In this document: piece after piece, positions 61,368 through 64,000 of the stretch
Layout: each line of letters begins with the position of its first letter
How positions within the stretch are numbered: position 1 is the first letter of the stretch
DNA from: UBA6019 sp035535055
Lineage (GTDB): Bacteria; Chloroflexota; Dormibacteria; Dormibacterales; Dormibacteraceae
Length of the DNA: 64,000 nt
Direction of reading: 5' to 3'
Assembly: GCA_035535055.1 (NCBI GenBank)
Contig: DATLQT010000100.1
Coordinates: 18,470-82,469, forward strand
The notes under the pieces: generated by a model
What the model was told of the DNA's origin: nothing
Databases searched by the model: none
Seen by the model: only the letters and a program-made list of their open reading frames with translations
Position numbers and translations under genes: made by a program

Positions 61368-62575
61368 GCTCGGCGGCGCCCGCCGGCGACTGGCGGCGCA
61401 ACCTCTGGATCCTCTTCTTCGCCCAGTTCACGGCGATCTTCGGCTTCTCCTTCTGTTTTCCCTTCCTACCCCTTTACCTGGCCCACGACCTGGGCGTTCG
61501 CGACCCGCACCAGTTGGCGCTCTGGACCGGCGTCACCGGCAGCGCTTCCGGTCTCACCTCGGCGGTGGTTAGCCCCTTCTGGGGCATCCTCGCCGACCGC
61601 TACGGCCGCAAGTCGATGTTGCTGCGGGCGATGATCGGGGGCGGCCTCTCGGTCGGCCTCTTCGCGCTGGCGCGGTCACCGCTCGACCTGCTCATCCTTC
61701 GCATCCTGCAGGGCGCCGCCTCGGGGACGGTGGCCGCCTCGACCACCCTGGTCGCCACCGGCACCCCGCGCGAGAACGTCGGCCGCGCGATGGGCGTCCT
61801 CAGCTCGGCGGTCGCGCTCGGCAGTGCGGTCGGCCCCTTGGCCGGCGGCCTGGCGGCCAACTACATCCCGCTGCGCTACGTCTTCCTCGGGGGCGGAGCG
61901 CTGCTGCTGATCGCTGTGGTACCCGTCTTCGTGGGCGTCCGCGAGGCGCCATTCGTGCGCCGGGTCAAGGAGGAAGGGACGGGGATGGTCGCGGTGCTCC
62001 GCCTGACCGGCCCCGGCGCCCTGCTGGCGATCGCCGTCCTGCTCGTCTCGCAGTCGCTGCTCCAGATCGCCTGGAGTGGCGGCCAGCCGCTGATCTCGCT
62101 CCGCCTGCTCCAGCTGGCACCCGGCTCGGCCGCCGCCGCCACCGGCCTCGCCTTCGCCGCGTCGGGAGTGGCGTCGGCAATCTCCGGCATCGGCTACTCC
62201 CGGGTGGCCCAGGGCTGGGGCTACCGCTGGCTGGCGGCGGTCGCCTCGCTCCTGGCTGCGGTCTCCCTGCTGGCGATGGGGCTAGCGCCGAGCGTGGTGC
62301 TTGTGGTGGCCGCCAGCTTCCTGGCGGGCCTCTGCGTTGGAGCGGCGCTGCCGGCGATCACGGCCATGCTCGGCCTGGAGACCCCGAGGGAGGTCCAGGG
62401 TCGCGTCTTCGGATTCAGCGCAAGCGCCTCCGCCCTCGGCTTCGGCCTCGGACCGCTTCTGGCTGGCACCATTGCCGGTGTGCTCTCGATCACCATCGGC
62501 CTCTACGTGATGGCGGCGGTGGCGTTGCTCCTGGCCGTGCTCGTCAGCACCACCGCCAGGGAACCTGCCCGATGA
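61364..62575 (+). CDS. MFS transporter, probable CTG start
   Basis: A 12-helix major facilitator of about 403 residues. The canonical start at TTG 61514 would cut off helix 1 (LWILFFAQFTAIFGFSFCFPFLPLYL), which is in frame upstream. The only plausible initiation codon before it is CTG 61364, overlapping the TGA of the hydroxylase gene (CTGA). The MFS motif between helices 2 and 3 is WGILADRYGRKSMLL, and a symmetrical second half follows. It is probably a multidrug-type exporter (MdtG/SmvA-like in look). It is coupled to both neighbours by four-base overlaps. Confidence 0.85.
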   Translation: MSSAAPAGDWRRNLWILFFAQFTAIFGFSFCFPFLPLYLAHDLGVRDPHQLALWTGVTGSASGLTSAVVSPFWGILADRYGRKSMLLRAMIGGGLSVGLFALARSPLDLLILRILQGAASGTVAASTTLVATGTPRENVGRAMGVLSSAVALGSAVGPLAGGLAANYIPLRYVFLGGGALLLIAVVPVFVGVREAPFVRRVKEEGTGMVAVLRLTGPGALLAIAVLLVSQSLLQIAWSGGQPLISLRLLQLAPGSAAAATGLAFAASGVASAISGIGYSRVAQGWGYRWLAAVASLLAAVSLLAMGLAPSVVLVVAASFLAGLCVGAALPAITAMLGLETPREVQGRVFGFSASASALGFGLGPLLAGTIAGVLSITIGLYVMAAVALLLAVLVSTTAREPAR

Positions 62576-63213
62576 GGCGGCTCCTCGCGATGCTCCCGGC
62601 GGCGCTTCTCCTGTTCGCCTGCGGGTCCACCGACACCGGCTCCGGTGGCGCCTCGACCTCCAGCCCGCCCCCAGCCACGACGGCGCCGGCCGCCACAAGC
62701 TGCCAGAATCTCAACCGGAACTCCTTGGACCAGCTCAGCTCCCCGCCGGTGATGACGATCGACGTCAACCGGTCCTACACAGCCCGAATGACCACCAGCA
62801 AGGGTGCCTTCACGATCGCGCTGAACCCGAAGGTCGCCCCTGTCACCGTCAACAACTTCGTCTGCCTCGGCCAGGCCCACTATTACGACGGGCTGACCTT
62901 CCACCGGATCGTGCCCGGCTTCGTCGCCCAGGGCGGCGACCCACTCGGCACCGGCTATGGCGGGCCAAAGTACAAGCTCCCCAACGAGACCAACCCGACA
63001 CCCTGGGGCGCCGGCTCGGTGGCGATGGCCTCGAGCCAGGCCGGGGTGAGCGGATCGCAGTTCTTCATTGTCCTGGCCGACGGCCCCGACGCCCAGTCGC
63101 TGGCGACGAGCGGCGTCTACAACCAGTTCGGCAAGGTCACCGACGGCTTCGACGTGGTGCTGAAGCTGCAGCAGGGCGACACCATCTCCTCGCTCGTCAT
63201 CTCGGAGCAGTGA
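62572..63213 (+). CDS. Cyclophilin-type peptidyl-prolyl cis-trans isomerase, lipoprotein
   Basis: A 213-residue exported PPIase. The signal peptide ends in the lipobox LLLFAC (Cys17), then a Ser/Thr/Pro-rich linker. The cyclophilin domain has YDGLTFHRIVPGFVAQGGDP, the SQFFIVLADGP strand and YNQFGKVTDGFDVV. The catalytic Arg (FHRI) and FFI are present. It would assist folding of exported proteins at the outer face of the membrane. It overlaps the MFS gene by ATGA and the next PPIase gene by GTGA. Confidence 0.94.
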   Translation: MRRLLAMLPAALLLFACGSTDTGSGGASTSSPPPATTAPAATSCQNLNRNSLDQLSSPPVMTIDVNRSYTARMTTSKGAFTIALNPKVAPVTVNNFVCLGQAHYYDGLTFHRIVPGFVAQGGDPLGTGYGGPKYKLPNETNPTPWGAGSVAMASSQAGVSGSQFFIVLADGPDAQSLATSGVYNQFGKVTDGFDVVLKLQQGDTISSLVISEQ

Positions 63214-63773
63214 CGGTGCGGCGTCCCCTCCTGCTGGCCGTGACCGTCTGCCTTCTGGTCGCCGCCTGCGGCTACCCCGACCCCGGGACGACCGCCTCCA
63301 CCGGCGGCGTCGCCGGCACCGACCTCCCCACCCCCACCCCCTCGCCCAGTCCCAGCCCCAGCCCCGGCGGCGACGACTTCAACGCGGGCAAGGGCTTACC
63401 GGTGATCACCCTCCCCGACGGGCTCAAGTACATCGACCTGGTCGTCGGCACCGGCCCGAAGCCGAACACGGGCGACACCATCACGGTCCAGTACACCGGT
63501 TGGCTCGCCAACGGGACCAAGTTCGACTCCAGCCGCGATCGCGGCCAGCCGGCCAGCTTTCAGATCGGCACCGGCGCCGTGATCCCCGGCTGGGACGAGG
63601 CGGTGATCACCATGCGCGTCGGGGGCAAGCGGAAGCTGATCATCCCGCCCGAACTCGGCTACGGCAGCGCGGGGCAGCCACCCGCCATCCCGGCCAACGC
63701 GACCCTAGTCTTCGAGATCGAGCTGCTGAGCACGGCGCCGACGCCGAGCCCCTCACCGAGCGCTTCGCCCTAG
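63210..63773 (+). CDS. FKBP-type peptidyl-prolyl cis-trans isomerase, lipoprotein
   Basis: A 187-residue exported PPIase from GTG 63210. The signal peptide ends with lipobox LLVAAC, followed by a TPTPSPSPSPSPG linker. The FKBP domain shows VQYTGWLANGTKFDSS, FQIGTGAVIPGWDEAV, GGKRKLIIPPELGYG and VFEIELLS; the aromatic pocket residues are conserved. The C-terminal PSPSPSASP tail repeats the linker style. With the cyclophilin gene it forms a pair of surface foldases. Confidence 0.95.
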   Translation: MTVRRPLLLAVTVCLLVAACGYPDPGTTASTGGVAGTDLPTPTPSPSPSPSPGGDDFNAGKGLPVITLPDGLKYIDLVVGTGPKPNTGDTITVQYTGWLANGTKFDSSRDRGQPASFQIGTGAVIPGWDEAVITMRVGGKRKLIIPPELGYGSAGQPPAIPANATLVFEIELLSTAPTPSPSPSASP

Positions 63774-63845
63774 TCCGAAGTTCCTGAGCTGATTCGAACT
63801 CAACCCGTATTTGAGAATGGGCTGCAGATGTAGCCATTAAGAGCA

Positions 63846-63874
63846 TTGACAGGCTCGCCCTGATCGGCTACTAT
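63846..63874 (+). promoter_or_regulatory. Consensus promoter for leaderless transposase mRNA
   Basis: TTGACA (63846-63851), a 17-base spacer and TACTAT (63869-63874), ending 6 bases before GTG 63881. It is the best consensus match in the window. Confidence 0.8.
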
Positions 63875-63880
63875 TCGTAT

Positions 63881-64000
63881 GTGTCGAAGCAAGCCAGCGG
63901 AGCTATGCATGTAGCCGTTGTGCCGAGCAGGCAGCAGAGTGGCGAATACAGCTCGGTCCTGGTCCGCCAAAGCTATCGGGAAGGCGGCAAGGTCAAGCAC
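63881..64000 (+). CDS. IS1634-like transposase, N-terminus (cut by window edge)
   Basis: The frame from GTG 63881 runs open to the window end. It reads MHVAVVPSRQQSG then YSSVLVRQSYREGGKVKH, the beginning seen in IS1634/IS1549-type transposases (a short beta sheet with an REGGKV motif). Only 40 residues are visible, so the family call is tentative. From 63774 to 63845 nothing else is seen. The terminal inverted repeat should lie just left of the promoter but cannot be defined with one end. Confidence 0.62.
   Translation, partial: MSKQASGAMHVAVVPSRQQSGEYSSVLVRQSYREGGKVKH

Overview
The window is high-GC chromosomal DNA from a soil-type bacterium. Several things suggest an uncultivated Chloroflexota/Dormibacterota-like lineage (inference): frequent GTG and TTG starts, many genes with a promoter -10 box only 6-8 bases before the start codon and no Shine-Dalgarno (leaderless transcription), an HspR-type MerR regulator, a DUF929/VKOR oxidative-folding pair, and the mix of CoA-chemistry and CO-dehydrogenase-like genes. 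No rRNA gene is present, so taxonomy stays open.

Region 1 (1-32.7 kb) is dense, mostly intact housekeeping and metabolic sequence. It holds a histidine kinase tail, rsmE, a patatin phospholipase, a nicotinate phosphoribosyltransferase-like gene, mrp with DUF971, a stress protein under a putative HspR operator, an oxidative-folding/cupredoxin/membrane cluster with a Ni/Co permease, plsC, a papain-like peptidase, an MBL-rhodanese protein, an ABC exporter, an Lrp regulator, malate synthase, GH15, a GAF histidine kinase, an hspR-like gene with its own operator, glgX, a response regulator, and an acyl-CoA gene group (SDR, NDP-forming CoA ligase, acyl-CoA dehydrogenase, CaiB-type CoA transferase).

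Region 2 (32.7-35.2 kb) is a gene graveyard. The two ends of one wax-ester-synthase/DGAT gene flank about 1.9 kb of truncated AraC, VOC and DHFR-like fragments plus one intact VOC gene. Region 3 (35.2-39.9 kb) is again ordinary: polyprenol-phosphate mannosyltransferase, PPK2, RecQ, an RraB-domain protein with an RG-rich extension, and a 47-aa CxxC protein.

Region 4 (39.9-58.7 kb) is accessory. A 17-bp direct repeat, 42876-42892 and 58612-58628, coincides with the 3' end of tRNA-Gly(GCC) and bounds a putative integrative element of about 15.7 kb. Inside are a 2132-residue Rhs/YD-repeat protein with an overlapping small membrane-protein gene (putative immunity), two displaced orphan Rhs tips each with its own overlapping membrane-protein gene, remnants of a conjugation module (pilin-like, coupling ATPase, replication-relaxation proteins), a ribbon-helix-helix/PIN toxin-antitoxin pair and a large serine recombinase whose 3' end runs into the tRNA. 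Just outside lie a frameshifted tyrosine recombinase, a HicA-like/Phd-like pair and a stray 417-bp copy of one orphan immunity cassette.

Region 5 (58.6-64 kb) has four tRNAs, a molybdopterin hydroxylase large subunit, an operon of MFS transporter plus two lipoprotein peptidyl-prolyl isomerases, and the start of an IS1634-like transposase at the right edge.
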